This document shows, in pieces, positions 12,608 to 54,012 of a stretch of 64,000 nt of DNA. The position numbers were made by a program, and so were the translations under genes. Source of the stretch: Clavelina lepadiformis. Lineage: Eukaryota; Chordata; Ascidiacea; Aplousobranchia; Clavelinidae. The notes beneath the pieces were generated by a model. The model saw only the letters and a list, made by a program, of their open reading frames with translations, had not been told where the DNA came from and did not search any database. How positions within the stretch are numbered: the stretch's first letter is position 1; each line of letters begins with the position of its first letter. Location of the stretch: assembly GCF_947623445.1 (NCBI RefSeq), contig NC_135245.1, forward strand, positions 15,569,501 through 15,633,500, read 5' to 3'.

Positions 12608-13058
12608 TTATTTATCTGACTTGCTGACAAAATTTGAACGATTTCTCGTTCGGTGTCGTCGTTGACAGTGATAAGAGCTGTCGTTATCCATGTAGTACTG
12701 ACTACTGAGCTGCGTATAGACTTTGTGTTTGTGGTAACTGTCAGAGTCGCTGTAGTATGCAGTACGCCCAATATAAGGATAAAGCATGAAAGCTCCAAAG
12801 TTAAATTAAACCATTTCCTTTGCTCAAACCGTAAAACGGTGTTCACCACAGGATAGTCGGGTGCAAGGAATCATGAAGGTTGCCAAAATTTATAAATAAA
12901 AAACTCTTCGAACCTCGCAAACAACGAACAAACATGATTGTGATCAATCACGTTGTTAGATGAATGTACTTACTGCCTGGAAAAATAGAGACTGCTTGGA
13001 AGTTATACTTACGTTGATATAAGGAAAATGTGGACAGTACCAGAAAAAAGTAACCCAT
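12608..13058 (-). CDS. candidate small secreted peptide (two exons), unrecognised
   Basis: Reading the minus strand, ATG at 13058 opens MGYFFLVLSTFSLYQ (signal-peptide-like, exon 13013-13058). It is followed by an excellent donor (C|GTAAGTATA, phase 1). An AG at 12793-12794 starts exon 12608-12792 in the matching phase, giving 60 more residues and a TAA stop. The product would be about 76 aa: short hydrophobic leader, then a Tyr/Ser/Asp-rich segment, one Cys, a basic CQRRHRTRNR stretch and a Lys/Asp end. No family is recognised. The basic run could be a processing site, which would suit a peptide precursor, but that is speculation. A competing 90-codon frame covers 12577-12849, and a second AG after the donor offers other splices. 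A further upstream exon is possible, since the frame stays open above the ATG. Low confidence until expression is seen. Confidence 0.35.
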
Positions 13059-13388
13059 TTTAGTTTTCAACAGAATGCATAACTTAATGCCTAAAGCTAA
13101 ATGTGTAGCTTTGGGCAGAATTCTATTAAAACAATTAATATTGTGTCTGTCAGAAAAATTCATTAATTTTCATGATAAAACTTGCAATTTCCGGTCGCAA
13201 AACATTACCTCTGGGTGCTGTAACGCATTTGTTCTGGCATAAATTATAATGCGGCCGGTAGTCCTGAAACAGATGAAATTTGATTTATTGAATTTGTAGG
13301 TGTTTTTTTGTATGAGACCATTTATAGTAATGGTAAGCTCTGGGTTGCAGGAAATTGTATTATAGATTAAACAGCATTAACTACAGCT
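13059..13388. other. short intergenic stretch upstream of the SLC49-like gene
   Basis: About 330 bp separating the minus-strand peptide candidate from the plus-strand transporter. It probably holds both 5' regions (divergent arrangement). No clear TATA box or repeat was identified. Confidence 0.4.
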
Positions 13389-14870
13389 ATGGTTAGCAAC
13401 TTGCTTGGCAGTGAAACTGACAACGATAACTTTGAAGTTGAACTGAGTCCAAAGAGATGGTTGATATTAATTCTGCTTACAATATTGGCATTTCAAAATG
13501 GATACGCTGAAATAAGCTTCGGAAGCGTGAACGACGTTTATAGTTATTATTTTTCAGTTACTCATGCTGAGACTGATTGGGCCATCGCTGGTGTTTACGC
13601 AGGTATGCTACTGGCGGCTCCTGTGATGGCTTGGCTAAATAACTCCAAACTAATTGCAATGAGAATGGCGACGATTCTTTTTGCTTTGACACTGCTCTTG
13701 TCTGTCTTGTTTATTGTAATCGCTATTGTTGCTCGGAGGTTGTACATCTTGATCATTATCGGTGAAGTATTCAACGGGATTGCAAGGGCATTAATATACT
13801 CCTTGTTGGCTAAATTTGCAGTTGCATGGTTTCCGGAATCACAAGTTGGCACAGCAATGGGTTCAGTAATCCTAGCCGGTAACGCCGGGGGTATTGTGGG
13901 CGCTATCATACCTGGGATTGTTTTGAAACGACCAAATGAAAACTACACTATTAACTGTACAGTCAAGGAGCAATTAAAATCAGTGTGGATGGACTACAAT
14001 CAGCCGAGAATGTTAGCGATATACTGCCCAGCGTTGGCCATAACGGCTGTGCTGTTTATATTTGTGCTCATTTTGGTTCCCGATCTTCCTCCTAAACCTC
14101 CGACTTTAGCTCAAGCTGTGAAACGTCTTCAAACAACATCAGCAAATTTAACAGATAACTTTTTCAGTGCCACGAAGAAGCTCTTTGGAGAAATTCGTTT
14201 TGTCTTGGTCATCGTCATCAGTGGATTTGTCGGAAGGGCATATGTTGTTGAAGCGTCAATGCTGACAGAACTGATCAGGGAATTTTCAAATTTGTCGACG
14301 ATAGAAATTGCCCCAAATATTTTGGGTGGTTATGCTCTTACTCTGTGTTTAGCAGGATGGGTTTTAGGGACTATCTCAGGTGGGAAGTTATTAGATAAGT
14401 GGAAAAATTATAAGTTTCTATTTAGCACTTCCTCTATTGCTACTTTTTTGGGTTGCGTTGGCTTGGCTTTAAGTGTTTACTTCTCAAGTTATTCAGCCTT
14501 ATGCTTGACTATATTCTTCTTTGGTTGGACATTTGGAATCAATCTCATAACGTCGTACGAAATAGCGACTCAAGAAACTTATCCAATGGATGAGCTTTTT
14601 GTGACTTTGTGGTTGAATGGAGGTCAAGGTGCAATTTCTATGATAGCTGCGGGCCTGGCAAGGGTAATGCTTAACCATCTGGGCGGTGCGGCAATGTTAA
14701 TAACTCAAAGTGCCACTATCGCCATATCTTTTGGCTTATCCTTGCTGTTAAGACTTCGTTACAAACGATTGAACTTTTCAAGAGGTGAAAATTATGCTGG
14801 TAACAACGAACATGCTGATGAGGTTTCTTCTGTGGATGAACAAACAGCTCTCCTAATACGAGATTCGTAA
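13389..14870 (+). CDS. MFS transporter, SLC49/FLVCR-like, single exon
   Basis: An uninterrupted 493-codon ORF, the right length for the SLC49 family (about 450-560 aa). It starts with a short acidic cytosolic N-terminus and then shows about 12 hydrophobic segments. Family-like blocks include the first helix after KRWLILILL, DWAIAGVYAGML, the helix 4-5 block AKFAVAWFPESQVGTAMGS with GNAGGIVGAIIPG, and the C-terminal ETYP...WLNGGQGAISM block that matches EITYPES...LNASAQ of FLVCR. Known SLC49 members carry haem, choline, ethanolamine or pyridoxine across plasma, mitochondrial or lysosomal membranes; the substrate here is unknown. The tail DEQTALLI fits an acidic dileucine sorting signal, which would point to endosomes or lysosomes (inference). 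Being intronless among intron-rich neighbours suggests a possible retrocopy origin that stayed functional: no stop or frameshift is visible and codon use looks normal. Confidence 0.87.
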   Translation: MVSNLLGSETDNDNFEVELSPKRWLILILLTILAFQNGYAEISFGSVNDVYSYYFSVTHAETDWAIAGVYAGMLLAAPVMAWLNNSKLIAMRMATILFALTLLLSVLFIVIAIVARRLYILIIIGEVFNGIARALIYSLLAKFAVAWFPESQVGTAMGSVILAGNAGGIVGAIIPGIVLKRPNENYTINCTVKEQLKSVWMDYNQPRMLAIYCPALAITAVLFIFVLILVPDLPPKPPTLAQAVKRLQTTSANLTDNFFSATKKLFGEIRFVLVIVISGFVGRAYVVEASMLTELIREFSNLSTIEIAPNILGGYALTLCLAGWVLGTISGGKLLDKWKNYKFLFSTSSIATFLGCVGLALSVYFSSYSALCLTIFFFGWTFGINLITSYEIATQETYPMDELFVTLWLNGGQGAISMIAAGLARVMLNHLGGAAMLITQSATIAISFGLSLLLRLRYKRLNFSRGENYAGNNEHADEVSSVDEQTALLIRDS

Positions 14871-14957
14871 TGCATCTGTGTTTTATAAACCTTTTACTTC
14901 AATGTTTTCTATTCTCTAACACTATCAAGCGGGTGTAGAATTCTCCATAATATCTGT

Positions 14958-14998
14958 AATAAAAGCAATTCTATACGTATTTTACATACATAAATAAA
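14958..14998 (+). promoter_or_regulatory. polyadenylation signals (two AATAAA) of the SLC49-like gene
   Basis: AATAAA hexamers at 14958-14963 and 14993-14998, 88 and 123 bp after the stop codon at 14868-14870. Confidence 0.6.
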
Positions 14999-17097
14999 AC
15001 ACGGATCCATAAGACGACTTTTGATGTTCTGCACTTGCTAGAAATATACGAATGCAACTAGCTGCAAATATATAACACGTTTTGCCAGCTAAGTAGCCCG
15101 CGAAATGCTGCGGTGTAAATAAGGCAAAACTGTCCAGAAAGTAAACCTGAACGAAATTTAAACAAAATTTCAAGTCAAAACGACCCAAACTGTTCGCATT
15201 CTGTCTGAAAAAATATACCTAATGCTGCAAAGTGTTTTAAACATCGACAGGCCGACCTTCTAAACTTTAGTGACTATTGTTTTAACTCTATTTACTTGAG
15301 CTATTTACTTGAGTCGCGTTCTCAAATGATTTGACTTGGATCGAGTCATTTGGCTAAAATGACTTAATTCGAGTAAGGTTGAGGTAAATGGTGCAGCAGA
15401 GTTAGATTAATTAGAAGTTATATTTAGGTGTATGTATCTACGTAATAACTTTCCAGTTTAGCAAAGAATCCAGAAAAAAATGTCGGGTAGAAATCGAGCA
15501 GAAACTGGGTCGTGTTGTTATCCAGAATGCACAGACCATTTGCTCCGTATGGGGCACGTTGGATAACAACAGTCAGATATAACATAGTCTGCAGCTTGCT
15601 CGTCTGCGCTACATTCACAAGCAGAAGAACGTTCCACTATCCATTTATGTGGAATTAATCGACTGATGCAGGTACGAGGGGATTCGAGCCGCACCAAAGC
15701 CAGCCTTGATAGCGAAGTTCTAGTTGTTACAACGTTACGCTGTACGTAAAGCCGCTGTTCTTAAAGTAGCAACATCGGCGCCGCAACCTGAACTTGTCCA
15801 AAATTACCCCAAGGCAGCAGAACAGAAGGGCAGAGGTGCCCCGTTGATGAACACCTTTACTTCACAACTTTTTATGTTTTGTTAAGATGGAAGGATGAGG
15901 ACTTCGTTTTAATTTTGCTGAACTTCAATCTCCACATTTGGAAATAAGTCGATAAAGTGGTCATGTCCTGGCTTTAAGTCCCCTTCACGAGTTTGCCAAA
16001 AAGTGCGTGCATGACTTGATGTTCGGTTGGTTATAATAAGTGTACTAACGTGGATGCTGGAACAGAGATGAACCAGGGCCGACCTTTGTGCGATACCGTT
16101 TTTGGGCGGTGACCGTCGGTAAAGATGAAGCTCTGTTGTCATGCGGACAAAAATCTTGATGATAAGATGAATCATCGATGAAAAGAACATACATGTGAAG
16201 AATTGGCTTTAGTTATTTATTTTTAAATTGAAGTTTGTTTTAAATCATAGAAAACAAATCAGTTTAGGTTAAGTTTAGGTATCTAAGCTATGTAATAGTT
16301 TTCGAGTTACTTTAAAAAGTAACCGAAAAAACTGCAAAAGTGAATTTATTCCGATAAAATGCGAGAACCTAAAAGAAGTCGCCACAATAAGAAGTTTTTA
16401 ATCTAATTTTTTTGTGGTCAAGGAATTAAAACTAAGCCTAATCCATTCCATGGCATGTTGAAGTTTGGCGGCTGTTGATTTCTTTTCTGAATAAGTGCAG
16501 TAGTCCGATTATAGTAGTAGTAGTAGTAGTACTCTGATAATATGCAGACAACATTAACGCAAGGGTTAACAAGGTTGGTTGAATTTGGAAAACATTTACC
16601 ACCTTACTGGCTCTTGTTTGTTCCGTTAGTTCCCGCTTTGAAAGGGAATAAAAAAGGAACCAACATTTAAATTTGCTTTTTAATTTGGTTTCTGTAAAAG
16701 CGTTTCGCATATTAAAGGGAAACATCACATAAGCTGAAAAACAAAAATCTGCTAATTGGTGCAGTCGAGGCTACAAAATGTATTGCAAACTCTGGTATTA
16801 CAGCGGACTCTTAAATGTATTTTAGGATTTTTTAAGCTAAGAACGAGTTAATTGAAACGGAAGTGGCGAATGTAGTCTATATCCAACATTTTTATTTTTA
16901 CCTGGTGGTTCCAATTAAAATAACTTGATTTATGCAAAAATCTGATGATCCAAATATATCCCTGGATCTGCCCCTTCTGTAGTTAGCGATTTTATCAAGT
17001 GTGTTTTACATACTTTCTTTTTACGGTTACGTTCTTCAACCACTTCGAAATAGAATAAGGAGTAATACTTTTGTTTTAAAAACTCTCCGCACTAAGG
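14999..17097. other. intergenic stretch with degenerate repeats
   Basis: No supported gene. 15290-15390 is rich in GACTTGAGT/GAGTCATTT-like words, suggesting a decayed satellite. 15660-15770 on the minus strand has a tRNA B-box-like GGCTCGAATCC but no cloverleaf, so it may be an old tRNA-derived SINE. 16508-16531 is a short AGT microsatellite. A 93-codon minus ORF at 15909-16190 has no recognisable motif. Confidence 0.45.
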
Positions 17098-17290
17098 TAG
17101 GGGAGGGTGGGGTAAAGCGGACCACCTAAGGCTTAGGCTAATCGTTACAATTCACTAATTTCACCAAAACATTTGACTTGTTTGTTTTGAGAGTTAACTC
17201 TAAGGAATTTCGCTAATTTTTGAAGTGCCCTTTTATTGGTTGCTTGCTTTCTTACATAAATTTTTTTTTGATTTAAAAGCACCTCCAATA

Positions 17291-17326
17291 GTCCACTTTA
17301 CCCCACATGTGTGGGGTAAAGTGGAC
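17291..17326. repeat. head-to-head transposon termini forming a near-perfect palindrome
   Basis: 16-bp arms GTCCACTTTACCCCAC (17291-17306) and its exact complement (17311-17326) surround 4 bp. Each arm equals the terminus of the enclosing transposon, so two element ends abut here. Confidence 0.93.
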
Positions 17327-17440
17327 CACCGTAATTTTTGAGTAAACAAGGCAATTTGTTCCACATCACAATCAATTTATTTACAAATTGTCATCATAAG
17401 CGAAGTAGTTATGAAAGTAATCGCAGTTCACCATCAATTT

Positions 17441-18076
17441 TTAAAAACATAATTCACAAATAAAGTTGTCATCCTCTTCATTACACCCAGAGCAGGCTTT
17501 ATGCGCCCATCGCATGCATTTGGAGCACTGGATCCACCCATCATTCTCGGATGATTTGGAATACAATTCGTTGCAGTAAAAGCATTCTGCATCTACGTTG
17601 TTATCACTTTCATCGACTGTATCCTTCTGCTGCATTGATGACCTGGAAACCTTAGCTTTCTTCATAGAACGCTTTTTCGATGAACTTGTTTTACTGCTGT
17701 TGCCAGATACCGCGGATTGGCTACGATTCGTTGCAGGCGACTGCTTCTTGTATGGTGAACTGGTTAAAATAGCAGTTGCACCTCTCTTAGACTTCCTCTT
17801 TTGGCGAGTGTGAGCTGCTTTCGGCATAGGAAGCACTTCAACAGGACTTATAATTGTGAAACTGGAATTTGCATCTTCAGGAGAGGACGGTTGGGCTACA
17901 TCTATTGGCTGTGCAGGTAACGATTCAGGCATCTCGGGAAGACCAGCCGCATCTAAGCCAATATTTCTGCCATCACACAAGTCAATGCTAGTTGAACTAA
18001 CATTAACGGAGTAAGATTCGGTGTTGGTTAGAACAGGATCAATAGGAATATCAGTAACATCCGATGGAGCAACCAC
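17441..18076 (-). pseudogene. transposase C-terminal fragment with PHD finger
   Basis: An open frame of about 211 codons starts just after a stop inside the inner terminus copy. Its first codon is GTG; the first in-frame ATG is at about 17932. The start is Ser/Pro-rich. Residues around 91-105 (RQKRKSKRGATAILTSS) match the basic motif that precedes the end of Tigger/Jerky-type transposases. The last 50 residues form a complete PHD zinc finger (C-x2-C, then WIQC-x2-C, H-x2-C, C-x2-C). Such PHD tails occur on invertebrate pogo-like transposases (family knowledge). DNA-binding and DDE domains are absent. The frame carries no stop, so the loss of the rest is recent or the fragment is still of use; nothing here shows host recruitment. 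Confidence 0.75.
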
Positions 18077-18463
18077 TGGTCCACTTTACCCCCACCCCTT
18101 GGTTACTATTATTTTGACTGTTGGCCAAATTTTGGCTAGTCAGTAAGCGGAATGAACCTATGTAATGCTTACGTGATACAGTAAAACTCCTTTCTACCAT
18201 TCAACCAAACTTCTACCTTATGCATGTAAAATAAAATCTAAGTTACAAGACATACCTTTCAATAGATCAGAGAGTACAAAAAACGAATTCCGTGCCTTTT
18301 CTTGCCTTCTTTTCCACGTAACCTCGAATAATGGCGTGTGCAACCACGTTATGTCATGCTTCACTAAACTTAGTGGTATCCGCGCGGTTAAAAAACTTTA
18401 TTAAGAAAATAAGAGGGGTGTGCCACTTTACCCCGTTGGTCCGCTTTACACCACCTTCCCCTA

Positions 18464-19676
18464 CATATTATATCTACTTTAAATACTACTATAGTAGTAT
18501 TGTAAGTATACTTACAGTAATTATTTGCACTTAGTGATTAAGGTAAACACTAAACAGCGTGTACCACTCAAAATGTTTGTAGTAGGCTAACTAATCCAGG
18601 AATAAGCTTGCGGCGAAGTTCAATTTCGTAAATATTGGATACAAAAGCTGGTTTAAGCTTGTATGCCCGCGCTGTCCAAGAAACAACTTGCTGCGGTTAA
18701 ACCAACAAGGTAGCTGCAATAGGGTATTTGGGATCCTTTCAATCGTAGCACTTGTTCGATGAAGAAATATTAGTGTATAAAAAAATTTAGGTTGACACAA
18801 GTCTACTAACCTTAGGTACTATAAATTCTGGTTAGTTTGTCGTCACACCAAGAAGTGAAAAAAATAAATCCTTTCATCACTGCGACATGAGTTATGAACA
18901 GAGGCGATCAAGAAACAGGCAACTTGTTAGAGTTGTTTGTACGAAAGATCACTTTATTTGCATTGCTTGCTTTCTTGGTTATTGCACTTAATATACACAA
19001 AATAATATAAAATACAGTGAATAAATCACGCCAGGAAGCCAGTTCTCATCAACAGACAGTCGCACTGCCACAATTTAAAGCTGTAAGAATACAATAAATC
19101 ATTGAGCAAGAGGTTCGAAAAGTGGATGTAGCTTTTCAGCAAGTTCTTAACACTATAAAGGCTAAGGCGTATTGCCTGAAGGGAACAATCGTAATATTGA
19201 ATACTTATTTTGTTACTTTTCATGTATATAGCATATTAAAAGTCGATACTACTATGAAGACTAGACGTGTAATAATCAGAAGTTTACATTGGGATGAAGT
19301 TACATGCCGTATAAAAATGTATGAGCTTCGGAAAACAGTCTCATTGTGTGTAATTTTACCCGAGATATAAATTAAATATTGAAGGACAAAACATGAATTG
19401 AATGCAAGACGCGGTGGATAATGCAGGTATATAAACTCGGTATATTTTCGGCCTTCTTCAAGAAATGGCCAACAGTACGCAAGACATTAAAAAAACGCGT
19501 AAACATATTTAAAACAAACACGGAAATAAAATAAGGGTGGCAGCGAATAAATGTTTGAATTACAGTTAAAGGCCGACCAGTCGTTAAGGACAGTAAGGAA
19601 AGGATTGAAACAGACCAGGAACCATGTCTCAAAAATGGCAAACGTGTACTATCCGAAACACATCATTCCCTGCTTG
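18464..19676. other. 3' flank of LYST, no supported gene
   Basis: Contains the LYST 3' UTR on the minus strand but no close AATAAA could be assigned; the nearest minus-strand hexamer is about 700 bp downstream, near 18954. Open frames at 18591-18800 and 19372-19641 (minus) have no recognisable motif. The latter block reads like a decayed interspersed repeat. Confidence 0.4.
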
Positions 19677-50266
<30,590 letters not shown>

Positions 50267-50268
50267 TT

Positions 50269-51388
50269 CTGAAAAACAATACACAAGCTCTGAGTGGCAG
50301 GAATAGCTCGCTTACTGAAAAAGTATGATGCACGGCACGATCAAAGCACCAAATAAGGCAGTTAAAAGATTTCACAACAAACTGCTTTTAGTTATCTTGC
50401 AATACATACAAACTAACTCAAGATATTAAAGAATGATTAATAACATGATTTTGTACGTCATTGCACAATTACCGTAAGTAAAATTTTGAAGGACATCTTT
50501 TACAACATGCATAAGTTCTGAACATTACACACATCGTATGCAGTTGACATATTTAAGTACTGTTGATTACCCACTAAATGTGAAAAAAGTCTGAGGTTTA
50601 CCTGTATCTTTGCTGAATCAACACATTCTCGTACAGAAACGTGTTTACCAAGGTTGCAAACAGTCTGTCAGTGACATGCATCCAGCACTTTTGAACATTG
50701 TTCAGGCATTAATAAAAAATAATAGTACTGTATCAGATTACATTAACTGCCTGAAATTTGGAAGCTATTAATTTAGAAAAGTTTTCTTGGACTTTAGCAA
50801 AAACTAGAAGTATAAATCGCATTAATTAGGATACTTAAAAAATGGCAGTGGGGAACCATTTACTGACAATACCATGCAGTTTTGACATTATCAAAATGGA
50901 AATAAAATCAATTCGGATAACTTACAAAATTTTACCATCAAAAACATGACAACAGATGGATGAAAATCACTAGCACTTTATACACCAGTAAGGCAGAATT
51001 GAAATAATAGCAAACAAAATAAGTGTTTTGAAATGTAACTTTTTGATTTGATCACAAAATCAATATTTCAGTTGAACAAAGGTTGTTACTGACATCAGCA
51101 TTTTATCTTAATTAGTTGCTTTAATGCAAAACAACAGGTTTATCATTGCCTAGTGACTGTTTTGTTATACCTTTCAATTATTTTAGTCTTTCAAACAACA
51201 GCAGCACATTTTCTAACATTTTCAACACGCACACATTTTCTAACAGCATTTCTTAAAATCATAAATGTCCTGGAATTTAACGTCGATCCAAGTCTTTTTT
51301 TCATCCAAAACAGGAAACAGTTGAGCTTACACTACACATTTGGTTAAAGGTATATTTCCTCTCTTAAACCATGTTTGTTTTAATACAT
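50269..51388. other. gap between LYST 5' end and LSM3 3' end
   Basis: Both flanking genes run on the minus strand, so this stretch must hold the LSM3 3' UTR and the LYST promoter or 5' UTR exons. No close canonical minus-strand AATAAA was found after the LSM3 stop. A plus-strand ORF at 51153-51347 has no motif. Confidence 0.4.
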
Positions 51389-54012
51389 TTAAGCGCCAGC
51401 TCTTAGCGGGGGAGATACAAGAATGACTCCGTCTCCTCGAACAAAGAGCATTGGAATGGTTCGCTTTGTTTGTTTGTAAATTTCTTCATATGTTTCCTCG
51501 TCTATCTCCACTGCAGTTACAGTTTCCTCAACATCGCCTGCACATAAAAGAAGTTATTTGAATATCAATGCTGGGATTGAGAACATAATACAACCATAAA
51601 ATTGCAATAAAAATTTGCATTTTGCCAATAGGAAAACAATTTCAACTTCGTGAAATTTCATTTTACTCACTGAAACATTTAAATTTTTAACAACATAACA
51701 AGTGAAATATCTTAAATTAAAGTAACCCTAAACAATCCTAAACTCTAAATTTGAGACACAAAACATGACATGACAACACATACCAAACAAACATTAATTG
51801 AAAGCAAAACACAAAACCATAAATTTATGTTTTTCTCAAGGATAAGGTAAGAAGTTGTATCCTACCATACGTTGCTCTATGGTTTGATTTTGTTTGGATA
51901 GCCACTAGCAAAAATATCAAATTTATGGTCTTCAGATATTTTACAAAATAGTCGATGACAATCATAGCTAAGGTTTAAAAGTCAGGATTAAGTGTGAAAG
52001 CTCAAATCAGTATCTATACATGCATATATACATGTACTCAAGCTAGCGCTCACAAAAAAACAAATGAGTGTGCTCACGTTCATTATAGTAAAAGCTATTT
52101 TTGTTTTTATTTGGACATTTCCGACAAACAAGTGCATTTGCATGCTGTAATGCGGAACTTGATTCCATTTGTAAGTGCTCATCATAACGTTTAAAAGAGT
52201 TTGAGATTTTCTAGGGCAGGCATATATATATATATACAGTACATTGACCTACATACAGTACATTGACCTACATACTTTGGTATACTATACCTAAAATATA
52301 CAATTTTATGTCATTTCACATATACAGTAGAGTTCGCCCTAGTTCCAGAAAGCCTTTTGTTTTCTGTAGTATCAAGTTCAGCTAAATTGTCTTCGCCTAA
52401 CTCGTCTATTCGCTTAATTCGCCAACGTTCTTGCTACTACGACCAAGATAATTCGCGTAAGTAGTCAGGCCTTTAAAACACTTTGTCAGCATAGTAACAT
52501 GACAATTATCTTATCTATTATTGTAATCTGCCCTGATGAAGCTCACCTGCATGGGTTTGTGAAATGTCGGTTTGCACCTTTTGTTGTTAATCTGCTACGA
52601 CTATGCTACAGCTGTATAGCCCAGCTGTCTGTGTTCCTTGTTAACGTGACACAACGTTATTGTACGTCACTATGTACATTTATAAAGGACTCGGAAAACT
52701 TGTCATTTTAGACTGCTTATATCGGTTTTAGTTTTCCTTCAGTTAGCCACAGTCAGATGAAGCGGCCTAGCCAGACATTACAGATGATGAAAATGACATG
52801 AGCTTTAGTGAATGTCGTTTAATAGCGCAGTTTTGCTTTTGCCATCAAGTGGAGGACCGTTTTCTGTCTTCAGAAAACAATCAAGCAGGTTATGATTGCA
52901 GCAGCCTAGGGCTGTTAGATACGACATAGTGCCTGTTAAGTAGATTTAGGCTAGGAATCTATTCTATGTACAGAAAAATTAAATTCTTAATATCTCGACA
53001 AGCATTAACTTTTAACTAAAAAAAATTTGTGGAGGTTTTTAATCGAAGCGTAGTACTTCAAAAAAGCAATAAAAAATTCTATTTTGTTTTGTTTGCCTTA
53101 GTCGCCAATTCACGTAAGCCACCACTTTTTCTGTTTCTCTTGAGTTGGTGACTTAAGCAAATTCTACTCTATACACATATATATATGTTATAAACACAAT
53201 TATGTTATATGTGGATATATATTATATACACATTTATCTTATATATGTATATATACAAATATATATCTAGGTTGATAAGCTGAAACACAAATATCTCTTG
53301 TAGGATACTTATCATTTGCAAAATACATTTTTGACCTTGTTTTGATAAAACATAAATTATCAAAAATAAACCATTATAAGTAACACTGATAACTGGCTAT
53401 TGCTAATGAGTAATGACCAACATTACAATACGCATTACAACCATTATTATGCAACATGGTGACGTATACCATTTAGTGTTCATAAAATTAAAACATTTGG
53501 ATACGATTTGTGTTACATTATTTCAATGTGTTTTTGTAAGTAGTGTTTATTCCCTCAAGCGCTTGTGTTTTCTAATAATGTTTACTCTTGTGTTTACTCC
53601 CTCTCTCTCTCTCTGCCTCTGTTGTGGTAATTAGCGTCTTTTCGAGTATGGCATTTCCATTACACAGGCAAAAAGCTTACGTCTGTCAGTATCTGGTTAT
53701 TTCGTTGATCATTCTAGTTTCATGTTTGCAATCATAATGTTTTAGTTTCAGTACTACTTAAAATACAACCATTGACAAACGTTTCACAAAACTAATCAAA
53801 AATTCATACTTTTACACACAAACATATAAATGTGTTCGTGTACCTAAAACCATGTTGAGATGTTGATCGTATGCGTGCAGCCGACCTCTTAGTTCCCTCT
53901 CGTTTCTCATTTTGACATAAACACGCTCATCCAAACTCAATCGAATTAGGTCAAGAGGTTCCTCCACTGCCTGAATAGTGGGAGCCGGTTGCTGGTCTTC
54001 CTCATCAGCCAT
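51389..54012 (-). CDS. LSM3: LSM3, U6 snRNA-associated Sm-like protein
   Basis: Two exons, 53844-54012 and 51389-51537, give 105 aa (human LSM3 is 102). The protein is almost identical to vertebrate LSM3: [40 protein letters not shown] (Sm1 motif), then [26 protein letters not shown] (Sm2 motif) and a PPLRAG-type end. LSM3 is part of the LSm2-8 ring that binds the 3' end of U6 snRNA in splicing and of the LSm1-7 ring in mRNA decay. The start is the ATG opening MADEEDQQ, as in vertebrates; the frame stays open upstream, but those residues are not conserved. The 2.3-kb intron is among the longest in the window because it holds a Tigger relic and AT-repeat tracts. Confidence 0.97.
52226..52275. 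repeat. TA microsatellite and short tandem duplication in the LSM3 intron
   Basis: A short TA run is followed by two direct copies of a unit containing AGTACATTGACCTACATAC. It directly precedes the Tigger relic. Confidence 0.7.
52324..53169 (+). mobile_element. Tigger/pogo-like DNA transposon relic in the LSM3 intron
   Basis: Imperfect inverted ends: left ACAGTAGAGTTCGCCCT at 52324; the complement of the right end reads AGAGTAGAATTTGCTTAAG at 53169. Both abut TA-rich DNA. Inside, at about 52775-52929 on the plus strand, an open segment includes [13 protein letters not shown] and reads like the acidic C-terminal tail of Tigger-type transposases. The rest of the transposase is not recognisable. 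The ends differ from those of the element at 17100, so it is a separate family. Boundaries are approximate. Confidence 0.5.
53170..53275. repeat. AT-rich TATA/ATAT simple-sequence tract
   Basis: Irregular runs of TATATA/TATATG with GGATATAT inserts, next to the Tigger relic in the LSM3 intron. Confidence 0.8.

Larger units (their letters stand above)
17100..18461. mobile_element. pogo/Tigger-type (Tc1/mariner superfamily) DNA transposon relic, composite
   Basis: Ends are inverted repeats: left GGGGAGGGTGGGGTAAAGCG at 17100, and the reverse complement of the right end at 18461 reads GGGGAAGGTGGTGTAAAGCG. Both are flanked by TA (17098-17099 and 18462-18463), the target duplication of this superfamily. 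Extra terminus copies lie inside: a near-palindrome at 17291-17326 and a right-type end at 18078-18100. The structure is therefore either nested copies or several termini arrayed together. The only coding remnant is the transposase C-terminal PHD part (17441-18076, minus). The helix-turn-helix and DDE catalytic domains are missing, so it is non-autonomous. Confidence 0.85.

Noticed and set aside
12577-12849. 90-codon minus ORF with a hydrophobic stretch
   Set aside because: It overlaps the peptide candidate in another frame, is Thr-rich in the manner of an out-of-frame shadow, and has no supported start or splice sites; still possible but weaker.
15660-15770. tRNA-like sequence on the minus strand (GGCTCGAATCC)
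   Set aside because: Only a B-box-like word; no acceptor, D or anticodon stems form, so at most a decayed tRNA-derived SINE.
53594-53613. CT dinucleotide run
   Set aside because: Ordinary microsatellite in the LSM3 intron with no further structure.
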